From: FEN-1297 sp046705645 | GTDB taxonomy: Bacteria; Bacteroidota; Ignavibacteria; Ignavibacteriales; Ignavibacteriaceae | Assembly (NCBI GenBank): GCA_046705645.1 | Contig: JBJKQE010000081.1 | Coordinates: 1 to 32,973 of the forward strand | Direction of reading: 5' to 3' | DNA: 32,973 nt | Part shown: positions 24,201-32,683 of the stretch, piece after piece | How the letters are laid out: each line of letters starts with the position of its first letter | Numbering within the stretch: position 1 is the stretch's first letter | The notes under the pieces: generated by a model | Seen by the model: the letters and a program-made list of their open reading frames with translations, nothing else | Databases searched by the model: none | What the model was told of the DNA's origin: nothing | Translations under genes and position numbers: made by a program

Positions 24201-26667
24201 AATTTTTCAATGTATTATCGTTTTTATCAACAGCAACTGCTTTAAAATTTATTGTTTCGTTTGTTCCGAAGTAGTAACCCGGAGAGTTTATACCGATAAA
24301 TGTGGTATCGGGATAAATATCAAAACTAGCCATCCTATTAACCGTTCTACCGGAAAGCCCAAACACGCTGACAAATGCATAACAGCCGACTATTCCGGAT
24401 GATTTTAGGTCTGCGGGGGCAGTATATTTTATATCGGCATTTCCTTCATTATCAAGATTGCCTTTTATATATGAATTGGGAATATTAGGATTTTGAAAAG
24501 ATGAATTGCCGAAATCGTATGCAGAATATTTTTTACTTATAAAAGTTCTATGTCTTAATTGTAAATCCGTTTCGTAACGCAATCCCGAAGCTTTAGCTCC
24601 GAAAAGATATTCGGCATTAATTTTAATTTTATTGAACTCTCCGGGCTTAATGTCTTTCTTTTCTGTTTTAAGAGTGACTCTAATTTTATCGGGAACAAAA
24701 TCCTCAACATTAAAATTATAATCACCAATTAAGTTACCGGAGCCGGTATATACTTCAGCGCGGTACTGCCCTGTTTGAGCATAAGTTTCCATTTTAAATG
24801 CAATATCAAATGAACCCTGATCATTCAGGTTTAATTTAAATTCGTTGTATACTTTTCCGGTGGGTGAAATTATTTTTACCGATACCGGAACATCCTTAAT
24901 AATTTTAGTAAAATCATCCCGGACTATTCCCGATAAATGAACCTGTTCACCGGGCCTGTATAACTGCCTGTCGCCATATAGAAAAGTTTTATAACCGGTA
25001 GTATATTCGGTTTGCCCGCCTACGTCAAATCTTGAAGTTTCAACCCCGGTTTCATTTAGATCTATAAAATTAAAATCGTCTCCCTTTTCTGCAGTAATTA
25101 CCCTCGGTGTAAAATCTTGAAGACTTTCTTTAAGATTCTTAAAAGATACAACACCTTTGGAATTGGTATTACCGGTTAATATTATCTGGTTATTTGAGGA
25201 GATTAATGTAATATCAACATTAGATACCGGCTCCGTAGTCGCAATAGAATTTACAAAAACAAGTAGCTGATTTGAAGATATTTTTGCAATTATGCCGAGG
25301 TCCGATAATGCAAGCATTTTGGAAGCACGCCGCCACCTGTCTTCCGTTGAAGTAACATTAACTACAAAGATACCTTTTAATTTTTTATTTCTTATCGTAT
25401 CCAAATTCACGCTAAATTTTTCGAGTGAGTTTGGATTATTCTGAAGCTTTTTCTTTTCCTTAAATAAAAGATGACCATAGGCATTAATATCATAATATGG
25501 CGTGTAATCATCATAATAATTGTATCGATTATACTGTTTCAAGAAAAACAAAATATTATTCTTATAAATCTGTGAAACCTCCACATCAACACCTGGAATA
25601 TTAACAGTACTTAATTCCAGGTTCCTCTGGCCGGAAAGCATTAAGTATTTACCCTTTTGATCCGTAAAGCTTATTGAAGGTTCTAAATTTGCAAAAGTTA
25701 TCTGCTGTTCAAATTCGTAAGCAAGCTCGCCTCCGTAAAGCCCCGGCAGACCTTTTTTAATTACAAGATCTATACTTTGAAGATTATCGAACGAACCTTC
25801 CATTCGGAAAGAATGTTCGTTAACATAAAAAGTTACTTCTTTCTGAGGACTTAATTTTACATAGTCTTTCAGCTTATTATCATCGACTCTTTGTGTAGTT
25901 GAAACTTCAATCCATTTTTTATTATCGCTTAAACCGCTTGTAACGCCGGTAATTGCAAGTTTGGTTAAAGGAGGCAGTTTATAATTGAAATTACGATCAT
26001 CCTGCAATCCCTTTTTCCCGATTACGGACATTAATCCTTTTTTTATTAGAACAGAAAGTTTCTGCTCTTTGTCTGTTTGCTGAATATTTCCAAGATCAAC
26101 GGCAATAATGTCGGAAGCTTTGTCAGTCATTATGTTAAAATTGTTTATTAACTGTTCGTCTTTATTAAAGCTGAGATAATCTTTTAACATTCCGGGATTA
26201 ACAGGATAATTAAAATAAATATTTGCTTTAATGCCAACCTGGTACTGTTCATTTGGAATATGAGTCCAAAAGAAATCAACTTTTGTAACTTCAAAGTCTT
26301 GAGTCCTGAATTCGTAAGTATATGATTTAAGTGGAATATCTTTACCAAAAAGGACCTTATTAGTTATTACAGCTTTATAAGATTGTATAGGTTGAAGAGG
26401 TACATCCGGTGAAAAGATGAGAGTATTGCCCGAAATCCATTTGAATTTTCCCTCAATCTTTGGTTCAAACGATACATATTCATCACTGACCCATTTATCC
26501 TGCTCACTTTGAGGAGCGAGATTTTCGGAGAATTCAATTTTAAATGTGGTTAAATTTTTTATTTCTCCTTGCGGCGAAAAACGAACAACCTTAACACCAT
26601 TACCTGAACAGGATAAAAACGTAACAGTTATTACTGCACTTAAAAGAAGGAATAATTTTTGTTTCAC
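21292..26667 (-). CDS. Bacterial alpha-2-macroglobulin lipoprotein with intact thioester
   Basis: This 1791-residue protein has a lipoprotein signal ending FLSC (Cys20), so it is membrane-anchored facing the periplasm. The N-terminus has an Ig-like/MG1 region (ENLAPQSEQDKW); macroglobulin domains follow, including the MG2-type LYRPGEQVHLSG segment (about residue 570) and the alpha-2-macroglobulin segment RLMAVVYDGNRFGS (about 1150). The thioester motif is GYPYGCVEQTTSK, with Cys1334 and Gln1337. An alpha-alpha toroid follows. The family traps proteases that enter the periplasm. The start is GTG at 26665-26667 with AGGGGG upstream. It is longer than E. coli YfhM (about 1650). Its neighbour downstream is pbpC, as in many bacteria. 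Confidence 0.95.
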   Translation of the reverse strand: MKQKLFLLLSAVITVTFLSCSGNGVKVVRFSPQGEIKNLTTFKIEFSENLAPQSEQDKWVSDEYVSFEPKIEGKFKWISGNTLIFSPDVPLQPIQSYKAVITNKVLFGKDIPLKSYTYEFRTQDFEVTKVDFFWTHIPNEQYQVGIKANIYFNYPVNPGMLKDYLSFNKDEQLINNFNIMTDKASDIIAVDLGNIQQTDKEQKLSVLIKKGLMSVIGKKGLQDDRNFNYKLPPLTKLAITGVTSGLSDNKKWIEVSTTQRVDDNKLKDYVKLSPQKEVTFYVNEHSFRMEGSFDNLQSIDLVIKKGLPGLYGGELAYEFEQQITFANLEPSISFTDQKGKYLMLSGQRNLELSTVNIPGVDVEVSQIYKNNILFFLKQYNRYNYYDDYTPYYDINAYGHLLFKEKKKLQNNPNSLEKFSVNLDTIRNKKLKGIFVVNVTSTEDRWRRASKMLALSDLGIIAKISSNQLLVFVNSIATTEPVSNVDITLISSNNQIILTGNTNSKGVVSFKNLKESLQDFTPRVITAEKGDDFNFIDLNETGVETSRFDVGGQTEYTTGYKTFLYGDRQLYRPGEQVHLSGIVRDDFTKIIKDVPVSVKIISPTGKVYNEFKLNLNDQGSFDIAFKMETYAQTGQYRAEVYTGSGNLIGDYNFNVEDFVPDKIRVTLKTEKKDIKPGEFNKIKINAEYLFGAKASGLRYETDLQLRHRTFISKKYSAYDFGNSSFQNPNIPNSYIKGNLDNEGNADIKYTAPADLKSSGIVGCYAFVSVFGLSGRTVNRMASFDIYPDTTFIGINSPGYYFGTNETINFKAVAVDKNDNTLKNFKVDAKLVRLEWHTVLKKNSSGRYVYASEKQDVVQWEKEIDLSGGEKNIPVVVSINGDYELRISRKQSDYYQSTSFYAYGWYSTTASSFQVDKEGRVDIVFDKKSYEPGEKAKILFTTPFAGKMLVTLERNDIYFYKYVDVTSRSTQLEVKMDEDYIPNVYVTATLFRKHTANQSIPFLVAHGFASIKVERKSRHLPVNIIAPEKIKPGVSQEIAVKTSAQKNIYVTLAAVDEGILQIKNYKTPDPYAFMYAKRPLRVNSYDLYKLLLPEIITLKSTGGDEVAKQLQKRTNPVTTNRFNLLAVWSGILKTNSSGEVKVPLKIPEDFNGEVRLMAVVYDGNRFGSTDKRMKVSNDLIIEPQIPRFLAPKDSLVMPVSVINTTDSPANTTIELNVEGPLNIVSYKSRKIHVDAHATATVPFIITTGEQIGTGKILLKTSGFATAVNETNIAVRPASPYYTDNFSGQIRNNDKIELPPAGDYITGTTDCELTISKFPAIKFAKFLKYLVGYPYGCVEQTTSKLFPQLYFEDLAKLVAPQFYKTTTPVYFVQEGIRKLESMQLNDGSLSYWQGGTYSNWWGTVYAAHFLVEAKKAGFNVSEDVLTKLLDYIARKARQRATYDYYYYHNNSVTVTKIAEKEIIYSLYVLADAGRGDISTMNYYKSKPDLVSNDCKYLLAGAYALMDKWPAYYEIVPDKFIPEKAVRLTGGSFDSEARADAIMLNVLLEVDPANKQIPFMIKYLSGMMESIYSTQDRSFAFLALGKAAKLGAFYNMMVDVYADGKKVGAYNGKDVTLNINPAAKSITLQGSKQGTVYYFYNIRGVKKGNIKQFDSRVKIRRSYYDFRTGDPIINDHFYQGQLLVCRIDMTGGEVSADNVVISDLLPSGFEIDNPRLSEIPQISKNYLSTMNIQYMDIRDDRMILFTNSRRFTKDTFYYLVRVVNKGKFVLPVISAEAMYDGEISSVNGAGTVYVK

Positions 26668-27189
26668 GACAGCCCCCTATATTAGTTTATATTTTAATGA
26701 GATTAATTTGTAATAAATTAATTTTCATGAAAGAATTCAAAGATAGAATTGATCAATAAATATCATCTAATATAAAAATCATTATTTGAATTGAATGAAA
26801 AAGTGAATAATGTTCCCTGATAATTGAAATACAATTTAAATAACTGAAAACTTAATTGGAAATAAAATTTTCATTTACAGAAAAAAACTTATTATAATCA
26901 ATGTAATTAAATTGAATATTTAATGAATAGTCGAGTTGCAATTTATCCAAGATATATTCATATTATTTTTTTTAACTCTTCCTTTAACTCCATCTTAAAT
27001 GAAAGTTTAATCCCAAAATTGTTACGGTTTATTAGTCGACAAGAACATTACCGGATCCCGAACAATATTTTTTATAAGATCGTAATAATGAAAAGATATA
27101 CTGAACAGATTATATGAATTAAATTTATGTAACGAAATTAAATGTTCGCTTATACTAAATAAAGTAATATATTATCTTTTCGCGGTTCA
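26668..27189. other. AT-rich intergenic region, no gene seen
   Basis: About 520 bases between the macroglobulin start and the end of the DUF4965 gene. I see no convincing hairpin, RNA gene or coding region. A 64-codon open frame at 26923-27117 has no ribosome binding site and no recognisable protein character. On the minus strand, TTGAAT with 17 bases to TTTATT (26712-26740) could be a weak promoter for the macroglobulin gene. Confidence 0.4.
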
Positions 27190-29250
27190 TTACTGGAAAA
27201 GCATTTTAATAAAGAGTCCTCCCAAAACGCTTCTGGCCTGAAATCCGTCTTTACGTGCTGTTTTTGTGTCATACCAATCGCTGAAAGGAACTCTATCGGG
27301 TGTATTGTTCAGGTACACTACAATTGTATGTATATATTTTTCAAAATCTTTCCGATCATTATACATCGATGCAACCCAGGTCATCCATTCGGGTTTGGTA
27401 AAATCTGCCCTGTTATCCAGAGGAAGACCGTATTTGTTTAATTTTGTAAGATAGTAAGGAAGCTCTTTTTTAAAAACCTCATCCGGGAAAAGATGGAGAT
27501 CGAATAATTTATCCCAGACCAGATTGTATTTCATACTCCAGGTACCCGGTTTATCGAAAGCAAGTTTGTAATGATCTTTATCTAAAGCCATATCGGCCCA
27601 TTTCTTCGCATATTGTACGGCTATCCGGTTATACTCGTCGGCTTCATTCTTTTTACCAGCCATCCCGCATATCTTTGAAAAGCACTCCAATGCCACAATA
27701 GCCTTGACCGAGAGATTTGTATTATGAGCAAGATGCCCGGTAAAATCATCGGTGCACAATTGGTTTTCGGGATCGAGTCCTTTTTCTTTAAGATATTCGG
27801 CCCACTTTTGCAGGCTGTTCCAGTATTTATCGGCAAATTGAGTATTTTTATCGGCTCTGCATACAGCATACGTAATGATAATCATATTGCCGGATTCTTC
27901 AACCGGCATCTGATCTTTTTCAGATTTTTCACCGCCTCCGTATACTTGTCCGTTTGCCTGGGGATATGTTCCAAGATCATGCGGGGCAAAGGGGAATTTC
28001 CATCTGGGCATTTCGGAGTATTCAAAAACCGGAGTAAGAAGTGCCTTTAGCAATACAGTATTGAAATACATAAATATCGGCGCCGATGGATAAATAACAT
28101 CAACCGTGCTTATGCAACCGTTGCTAAAATTCTCTTTAGGAAAAAGCATAGGAGTTCCATGAATATCTGCAACCAGCTTATGTGCTGCAAATACTTGTCT
28201 ATATGCCAGCGAACATATAGAAGAATAATCTGCTCCGCCATTATCTTTAAGTTTCAATACAAGATCTTTATCAAAGTTTTTGCAAACGCTCATCAGCGAC
28301 TTATAGTTCGCAATTCTGCTTTTAATAACATCACTAATAGATTGTCCGTTTCTTTTCCAGTATGCAGGTAATTTTCTGTGAAAATATTCTATTGCATAAA
28401 TGTCATCGTATGCAAGTATAGAATAAGCTTCTTTTATCGAGGCATTCACTTTTCCCATATTTATGGCAATAGCCTGAACCGGCCACCCGTCATTTCCGGT
28501 GCGAGGCATATTGAAGTCGTCGTTCTCCGGCAGCGTATCGTTTAATATGTAACTGTTTCTTACATAATCGGCCGGCCCTATTGCGCTTTGCTGTTCTTCA
28601 GTTTTAGGAGCGACTAAATAAACATATCCCCAATCTATTTTTACATCATCACCCTTTTTTTCTAGAATCGGCTGTCTTACCGATCCCATTTTCATTACTG
28701 TGCATCCTTGAAGATTTAATCTTCCCCAGACCACTCTTTGTCCGGGAGAATCCAAACACAGTTCGGCGCAATTATCAATATACACGGATACTTCATGAGT
28801 GTTTCCGTCTATTGATTTTACCTTCCAGGTAATATATGAGGCATCTTCGGAAATAAGATCCAATGAATCCGGTAGAATAGGATTTGTAAATATTAATTCC
28901 AGCTCTATGCCGGCGTCTTTGAAATTAAATAATGTTTGTGTAGGTCCAATAACTGTTTTAATCAATTTTAGCTTAGGCACCGATCCCACATTACTCCCAA
29001 TAAGCCGGTATGTTTTCCCGTCGACTTTGACCATTATGAAAACGCTCATTGTCGATCCTGTCCAGTGTCTTGTATAATCATCCTCCGGATTATCGGCGAA
29101 CGACCAGATGCTGAAATACGGATCGGCATTGATCAGCGGTATTGCCGGGGGACGTGTAACCGTGCTCTGTGCATTTATAATTCCCGGCAGCAAAATTAAA
29201 ACAATCGAGGTAAGATAAAGAAGTGCTGAATTTCGCAAGCGAGACTCCAT
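27190..29250 (-). CDS. Exported 'glutaminase'-type DUF4965 family protein
   Basis: This 686-residue protein has a signal peptide (about residues 1-27, ending NAQ). The usual order of this family is visible. The N-terminal DUF4964-like segment contains PPAIPLINADPYFSIWS. A DUF5127-like beta region covers about 95-320. A DUF4965/DUF1793 helical barrel follows (from about 335), with DYSSICSLAYRQVFAAHKLV, PNGQ/VYGGGEKSEKDQMPVEESG-type loops, and LCTDDFTGHLAHNTNLSVKA. Fungal relatives are called glutaminase A, but the six-hairpin barrel also suits a glycoside hydrolase, and I would not assume glutaminase activity. It is probably periplasmic or secreted. It is monocistronic. Confidence 0.85.
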   Translation of the reverse strand: MESRLRNSALLYLTSIVLILLPGIINAQSTVTRPPAIPLINADPYFSIWSFADNPEDDYTRHWTGSTMSVFIMVKVDGKTYRLIGSNVGSVPKLKLIKTVIGPTQTLFNFKDAGIELELIFTNPILPDSLDLISEDASYITWKVKSIDGNTHEVSVYIDNCAELCLDSPGQRVVWGRLNLQGCTVMKMGSVRQPILEKKGDDVKIDWGYVYLVAPKTEEQQSAIGPADYVRNSYILNDTLPENDDFNMPRTGNDGWPVQAIAINMGKVNASIKEAYSILAYDDIYAIEYFHRKLPAYWKRNGQSISDVIKSRIANYKSLMSVCKNFDKDLVLKLKDNGGADYSSICSLAYRQVFAAHKLVADIHGTPMLFPKENFSNGCISTVDVIYPSAPIFMYFNTVLLKALLTPVFEYSEMPRWKFPFAPHDLGTYPQANGQVYGGGEKSEKDQMPVEESGNMIIITYAVCRADKNTQFADKYWNSLQKWAEYLKEKGLDPENQLCTDDFTGHLAHNTNLSVKAIVALECFSKICGMAGKKNEADEYNRIAVQYAKKWADMALDKDHYKLAFDKPGTWSMKYNLVWDKLFDLHLFPDEVFKKELPYYLTKLNKYGLPLDNRADFTKPEWMTWVASMYNDRKDFEKYIHTIVVYLNNTPDRVPFSDWYDTKTARKDGFQARSVLGGLFIKMLFQ

Positions 29251-29489
29251 TAATTATTTGAATATTAATCATTTTTGAAATGGTTTTACACACTTAATTA
29301 TTTTAAACTAAATGTTAGGCCATTTAATTCGGTGAACTTCTCTATATAATGAGATTAGAAAAAATAATTATATTAAAATATATTATAATCATATGAAATA
29401 AAAAGTTAGAAATCCAAAATAACAGACCTAAATTTATAAAGATTTTTAAGGAGAGCCTAAGCCGTATATTCAGATATCAAAATTCAGTT

Positions 29490-29945
29490 TTAATTATTTT
29501 TATTCAATCTTTTAATGAATAAACTATCAAGACTAACTGCCATTGGTCCGGTAAGTATAATTACTGCTGATATAATCATTATAGTAAAAGGAAAATCCGC
29601 ACCGCCTTTAATAAATCCTTTCGGCCACATAACTATTGTTGCAACGAGCATATTAATAAAAACTGCTGTTGCAGCCGGGCGGGTAAACAGGCCCGAAAAT
29701 AAGAGAATTCCGCCTATGAATTCCGTGTAAGAACTAAGATAAGTTAGGAAAGCGGAAAATCCCATTTTTGAAAAGTACATAATTGTAATATCCATCCCCA
29801 AGCCGCCGAACCATCCTAAAACTTTTCCCGAACCAACTTCAAATAAAATAATTCCTGCCGTACACCTGAGGAGAAATATACTTATAGCAATAAGAGAGCC
29901 ATTAGTTGTTGTCATCCATTCAGCAATAAAATTTTTATTAATCAT
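29490..29945 (-). CDS. DoxX family membrane protein
   Basis: This 151-residue protein has four hydrophobic helices. It opens with LLRCTAGIILFEVGSGKVLGW, the usual first DoxX helix, with GWFGGLGM in the following loop. The middle helices contain EFIGGILLFSGLFTRPAATAVFI, and the last is IMIISAVIILTGPMAVSLD. DoxX proteins are small inner-membrane proteins sometimes linked to redox or thiol stress; their biochemical role is open. It is the last gene of the SRPBCC/DHFR operon, five bases after the reductase stop. Confidence 0.85.
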   Translation of the reverse strand: MINKNFIAEWMTTTNGSLIAISIFLLRCTAGIILFEVGSGKVLGWFGGLGMDITIMYFSKMGFSAFLTYLSSYTEFIGGILLFSGLFTRPAATAVFINMLVATIVMWPKGFIKGGADFPFTIMIISAVIILTGPMAVSLDSLFIKRLNKNN

Positions 29946-29950
29946 AATCT

Positions 29951-30514
29951 TTAATCCTTTTTCGCCGGCGTATAATAAAGTAATACATTACCTGAATTAA
30001 ATTTTTTTGTCTTTATGAGTTTCAGATTTATTCTTTCTTTCACATTTTGAAATAATGTCTTTCCGGAACCTATTATAACCGGATTAATCATTAATCTAAA
30101 TTCATCAATAAGTCCCGGTTTCATTAGATTGGAAATTAGATTTCCGCTCCCTAAAATTATAATATCTTTACCGTCCTTATTCTTCAAATTTTTAATTTCA
30201 TTTTCAATATTATCTCTAATAAGTTTTGTATTATTCCATTCCGCTTTTTTAAGAGTTTTAGAAAACACATATTTATTTGAGGAGTTCATTTTATTTGCAA
30301 CCACCGGATCGTCTTTTACTGCATGCTCGGTCGGCCAGTAATTAGCCATCAGTTCGTAGGTTATTCTGCCGAATAAGATTTCATCGACAGAATTCAATTG
30401 TTCAACTGCAAATTCATTAAATTCCTCATCCACATTGTGCCAGTCTAATTCTTTATTTGATCCTTCAAAATAACCATCTAAGGTTAAAAAATTGAATACA
30501 ACTAATTTTCTCAT
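29951..30514 (-). CDS. Dihydrofolate reductase-like (RibD C-terminal) protein
   Basis: In this 187-residue protein, LVVFNFLTLDGYFEGSNKEL at the start, EILFGRITYELMANYWP, DIIILGSGNLISNLMKPGLI and MINPVIIGSGKTLF are the typical motifs of the RibD_C/DHFR-like superfamily, with the NADPH-binding GSGNL turn present. Most stand-alone members have no proven substrate and are not true folate reductases. It sits between an SRPBCC gene (23 bases) and the DoxX gene (5 bases) in one operon. It is AT-rich like its neighbours, unlike the second DHFR-like gene at 31198-31731. Confidence 0.88.
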   Translation of the reverse strand: MRKLVVFNFLTLDGYFEGSNKELDWHNVDEEFNEFAVEQLNSVDEILFGRITYELMANYWPTEHAVKDDPVVANKMNSSNKYVFSKTLKKAEWNNTKLIRDNIENEIKNLKNKDGKDIIILGSGNLISNLMKPGLIDEFRLMINPVIIGSGKTLFQNVKERINLKLIKTKKFNSGNVLLYYTPAKKD

Positions 30515-30537
30515 TTTATATCAACTCCTAATTAATT

Positions 30538-30966
30538 TTAATCCTTTCCCAAATATTCCTTAAGTGAAGTACCGATAATACTTGTCCACCCAGCGGCAAA
30601 ATTTTCTTTTGCCAGGTGCGGGTTATCAGCCGGGAATGTATCCAGTCCTTTATGAGTTAATTTTACTTTTGTTTTATTGCCTTCCGGAAATAATTCAAAA
30701 GTTACATACGAAATGCCTTCATACTCGTCATACCGCCAGCTGTAAGTAAGCTTTTTACCTTTATCAACTTCCGTAATTACACAGATATGCAAGTATTGTT
30801 TTTCGGGCGGTCCGCCGTAAAAACGGAATTCAAATCCTATCTCAGGCCTAAACTCGGCAAGATCAAAATACCATTTCTTCATTTCTTCTTTGTCAGTTAT
30901 TGCTTTCCATATTTTTTCAACGGAAGCATTAAAAATTCTTTCAATTATAAAAGGTTCATTTTTCAT
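30538..30966 (-). CDS. SRPBCC / AHSA1-like protein
   Basis: This 142-residue protein has the AHSA1-type SRPBCC fold: IIERIFNASVEKIWKAITDK, then KKWYFDLAEFRPEIGFEFRF, LTYSWRYDEYEGISYVTFEL, and a final FAAGWTSIIGTSLKEYL helix. AHSA1 domains form a hydrophobic groove; the bacterial proteins mostly lack a known ligand. It is complete, and is one of four SRPBCC paralogues in this operon. It lies 32 bases after the stop of the disrupted SRPBCC gene. Confidence 0.88.
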   Translation of the reverse strand: MKNEPFIIERIFNASVEKIWKAITDKEEMKKWYFDLAEFRPEIGFEFRFYGGPPEKQYLHICVITEVDKGKKLTYSWRYDEYEGISYVTFELFPEGNKTKVKLTHKGLDTFPADNPHLAKENFAAGWTSIIGTSLKEYLGKD

Positions 30967-30998
30967 TTTACTTTTCCAATTAAAATATAATTTGATAT

Positions 30999-31109
30999 TT
31001 ACTGCATTTGCAAATAACTATCCAATTTTTCAAGATTCTGTTTCAAGCCTTCATCTTCCTTGTGAGCTTTTATTATAGTTTCCCGCATCTCGGCTTTGTC
31101 AAATAACAT
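30999..31109 (-). pseudogene. C-terminal remnant of the split SRPBCC gene
   Basis: On the minus strand, from ATG at 31107-31109 to TAA at 30999-31001, the frame codes for MLFDKAEMRETIIKAHKEDE and then GLKQNLEKLDSYLQMQ. This is a normal C-terminal helix of AHSA1-like SRPBCC proteins, which in intact relatives follows a TW(R)MLF strand. It is AT-rich like the operon. Its N-terminal partner is at 31860-32147, 750 bases away, so the gene is interrupted. The ATG is probably just an internal Met codon. Confidence 0.75.
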
Positions 31110-31864
31110 CGGCCAGCAGTCGTGTCGCAGTTCGGATTCTCTCATGATCCAAAGTGGACCTGGTGCACCGATGCAGTACTTCGGGCGAGCCGTGCGGTTA
31201 AGCAGGAACGTACGTCAACAGTATCAGATCCTCGGCAATGAGATCGCTGCCCACCAGATGTAGCGGCGGACGGGGTCCGTTGAAGAATGGCTTGCCACTC
31301 CCAAGCACGACAGGGCAGAGGTAGAGTCGATACACATCGATGAGACCGGCCTCCGTCAGGCTTCGTGCCAGGACCGGGCCGCCAACGTCAATATTGCCGG
31401 TCAGTTCAGCCTTCAGCCTTCGTATTGCAGCCTCGAAGTCGCCAGATATCAGTGTGGCGTTGGGCCCAACTGATTTGAGTGAATGGGATACAACCCACTT
31501 GGGTTTGCTCCGCCACGCCACTGCGAAGTCGTGATCCTCCGCGTTCCAGTCAGCAAGGTCTTCGTCTCAATATCGCATGATCTCGTACAGGCCGCGACCA
31601 TATATACAGCCGCTCAGGCCACGCATATGCTCGATGAAGTGACGAAAGGCCGAGGGCACGGGTGGCCCCAACTTCATGTGGTCAACGTAACCATCCAGGG
31701 ACTGGTTCATTCCAAAGATAAGTTTTGCCATACTGCAAATCTCCTTCTCGAGTTTTTCAAAAACAGCTTGAGTCTGCGGCGTGCAGATTGCATTCTACCT
31801 GCATTTCGCAAGGCCCATTGCCGGTGCGATCCTTCACCGGGGGCCAGATTTTCGGTCCGATGTT
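31105..31864. mobile_element. GC-rich insert splitting an SRPBCC gene, with 8-bp inverted-repeat ends
   Basis: Base composition changes abruptly from AT-rich to clearly GC-rich between about 31110 and 31857, then back. The change points coincide with the places where the SRPBCC reading stops making sense. AACATCGG (31105-31112) and CCGATGTT (31857-31864) form an exact 8-bp inverted repeat at the borders. The insert carries one DHFR-like pseudogene and about 85 and 125 bases of flanking non-coding DNA. There is no transposase, no attC-like site and no target duplication I can see. About 24 codons of the host gene appear to be missing. A chimeric assembly is a real alternative. Confidence 0.55.
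31198..31731 (-). pseudogene. Foreign DHFR-like (RibD_C) gene with in-frame stop at codon 55
   Basis: From ATG 31729-31731 (with AAGGAG nine bases upstream) to TAA 31198-31200 there are 177 codons in one frame, broken only by TGA at 31567-31569. The N-terminal part reads MAKLIFGMNQSLDGYVDHMK ... GRGLYEIMRY; after the stop it continues DEDLADWN ... GGPVLARSLTEAGLIDVYRL ... VVLGSGKPFF ... LTYVPA. Relatives in Proteobacteria and Actinobacteria, as I recall, have MRYWDED here, so TGG to TGA is the simplest change. Codon use is GC-rich, unlike all neighbours. A downstream restart could yield a 107-residue fragment lacking the N-terminal nucleotide-binding part. Confidence 0.7.
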
Positions 31865-32147
31865 CAAACACAATCTTTTCATGGGGAATTATTTCTTTGA
31901 AAATACTTTTGTTTGGATAATTTGTTCCATTCGGTCCGTGCATTCTCAAATTCCATTCCACGCCTGGTTGAAATTCCATTTTATGAATTGTACTGGTAAA
32001 ACCGCTTGGTCCCCACCAATTTGGAATATGCTTTGGATCTGTGAAAGTTTTAAATAAAAGTTCCCTTGAAGCATTAAAAATGCCTGACTCTAAATCTTCC
32101 TGTTTACCTGGTTCTATTTTAAAAGAAGGTAAATTACTTGCAGCCAT
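31707..32147 (-). pseudogene. N-terminal part of the split SRPBCC gene, with a junk tail
   Basis: The start is ATG 32145-32147 with AAGGAA upstream. Residues 1-96 are a normal AHSA1-like SRPBCC N-terminus: ESGIFNASRELLFKTFTDPK, then PNWWGPSGFTSTIHKMEF, MHGPNGTNYPNKSIFKEI and KIVFEH. After His96 the frame enters the GC-rich insert and reads about 50 unrelated, Arg-rich residues (ending RRRFAVWQNLSLE) to a TGA at 31707-31709. That tail overlaps the first codons of the DHFR-like pseudogene in another frame. The missing end of the protein is at 30999-31109. The remaining ORF lacks the C-terminal helix needed to close the fold. Confidence 0.75.
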
Positions 32148-32171
32148 AATAAATTTCCTTTCAAACAATTT

Positions 32172-32663
32172 TTATTTTAAACTATCCGCTAGTTTATCAA
32201 AGGATTGACTCCAGCCCGCTTCCATTCCTTCAAGCATCTGAGGTGCTTGTGCAGACACACCTTTTGCTATAGTTTTCATAGTCATTTTGGTTTTACCGTT
32301 CTCTTCTTCAAATGTTACTGTAGTGAGAGCATCGATTAAAAGATTATCATCTTCATCAACTGCCTGATTTACAAAGACCAACTGTTCAGGCGGTTTTACC
32401 TCTTTAAAAACACCTTTCATCGGCCATCGCTGCCCGGCAAACGGACCCAATTCCTTTCCTGCCAGCATTACAATATGAATTTTACCGCCGACCTTTGCAT
32501 CAATCTCACATATAGGGTTGGTTACGCCTTTTGGGCCCCACCACATTGCCATCATCTTCGGATCAGTCCATGCTTTAAATACAAGTTCCCTCGGTGCATT
32601 GAAAACGCGTGTGATAATTACTTCCCGTTTGCCAGGCTCTGCTATAAAATTTTTCTTACTCAT
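32172..32663 (-). CDS. SRPBCC / AHSA1-like protein
   Basis: This complete 163-residue protein has the typical start EVIITRVFNAPRELVFKAWT, then MMAMWWGPKGVTNPICEIDA, GQRWPMKGVFKEVKPPEQLV and TTVTFEEENGKTKMTMKTIA, with a final MEAGWSQSFDKLADSLK helix. It is a useful internal yardstick, because the split gene next to it lacks exactly the part corresponding to the TVTFEEENGKTKMT strands. It has 20-24 base gaps to both neighbours, so it is one transcript with them. Ligand unknown. Confidence 0.9.
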   Translation of the reverse strand: MSKKNFIAEPGKREVIITRVFNAPRELVFKAWTDPKMMAMWWGPKGVTNPICEIDAKVGGKIHIVMLAGKELGPFAGQRWPMKGVFKEVKPPEQLVFVNQAVDEDDNLLIDALTTVTFEEENGKTKMTMKTIAKGVSAQAPQMLEGMEAGWSQSFDKLADSLK

Positions 32664-32683
32664 TTTATTGTTCTCCCAAAATT

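Noticed and set aside
26923..27117. 64-codon plus-strand ORF in the 520-base gap
   Set aside because: No ribosome binding site, no recognisable domain, and the composition of translated AT-rich non-coding DNA.
31567..31569. UGA as selenocysteine or a reassigned Trp codon
   Set aside because: Homologues are expected to have Trp, not Cys, here. Neighbouring genes use TGG for Trp and TGA as a stop, and no SECIS-like hairpin is evident after the codon.
31198..31856. GC-rich insert as an integron gene cassette
   Set aside because: No attC-like pair of core sites or imperfect palindrome follows the DHFR-like gene, and the GGTGCACC near 31158 is too short to count.
31483..32057. Plus-strand open frames of 110-145 codons over the insert
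   Set aside because: They lie opposite clear SRPBCC and DHFR-like coding sequence and show no family motifs; they come from the high GC content of the insert.
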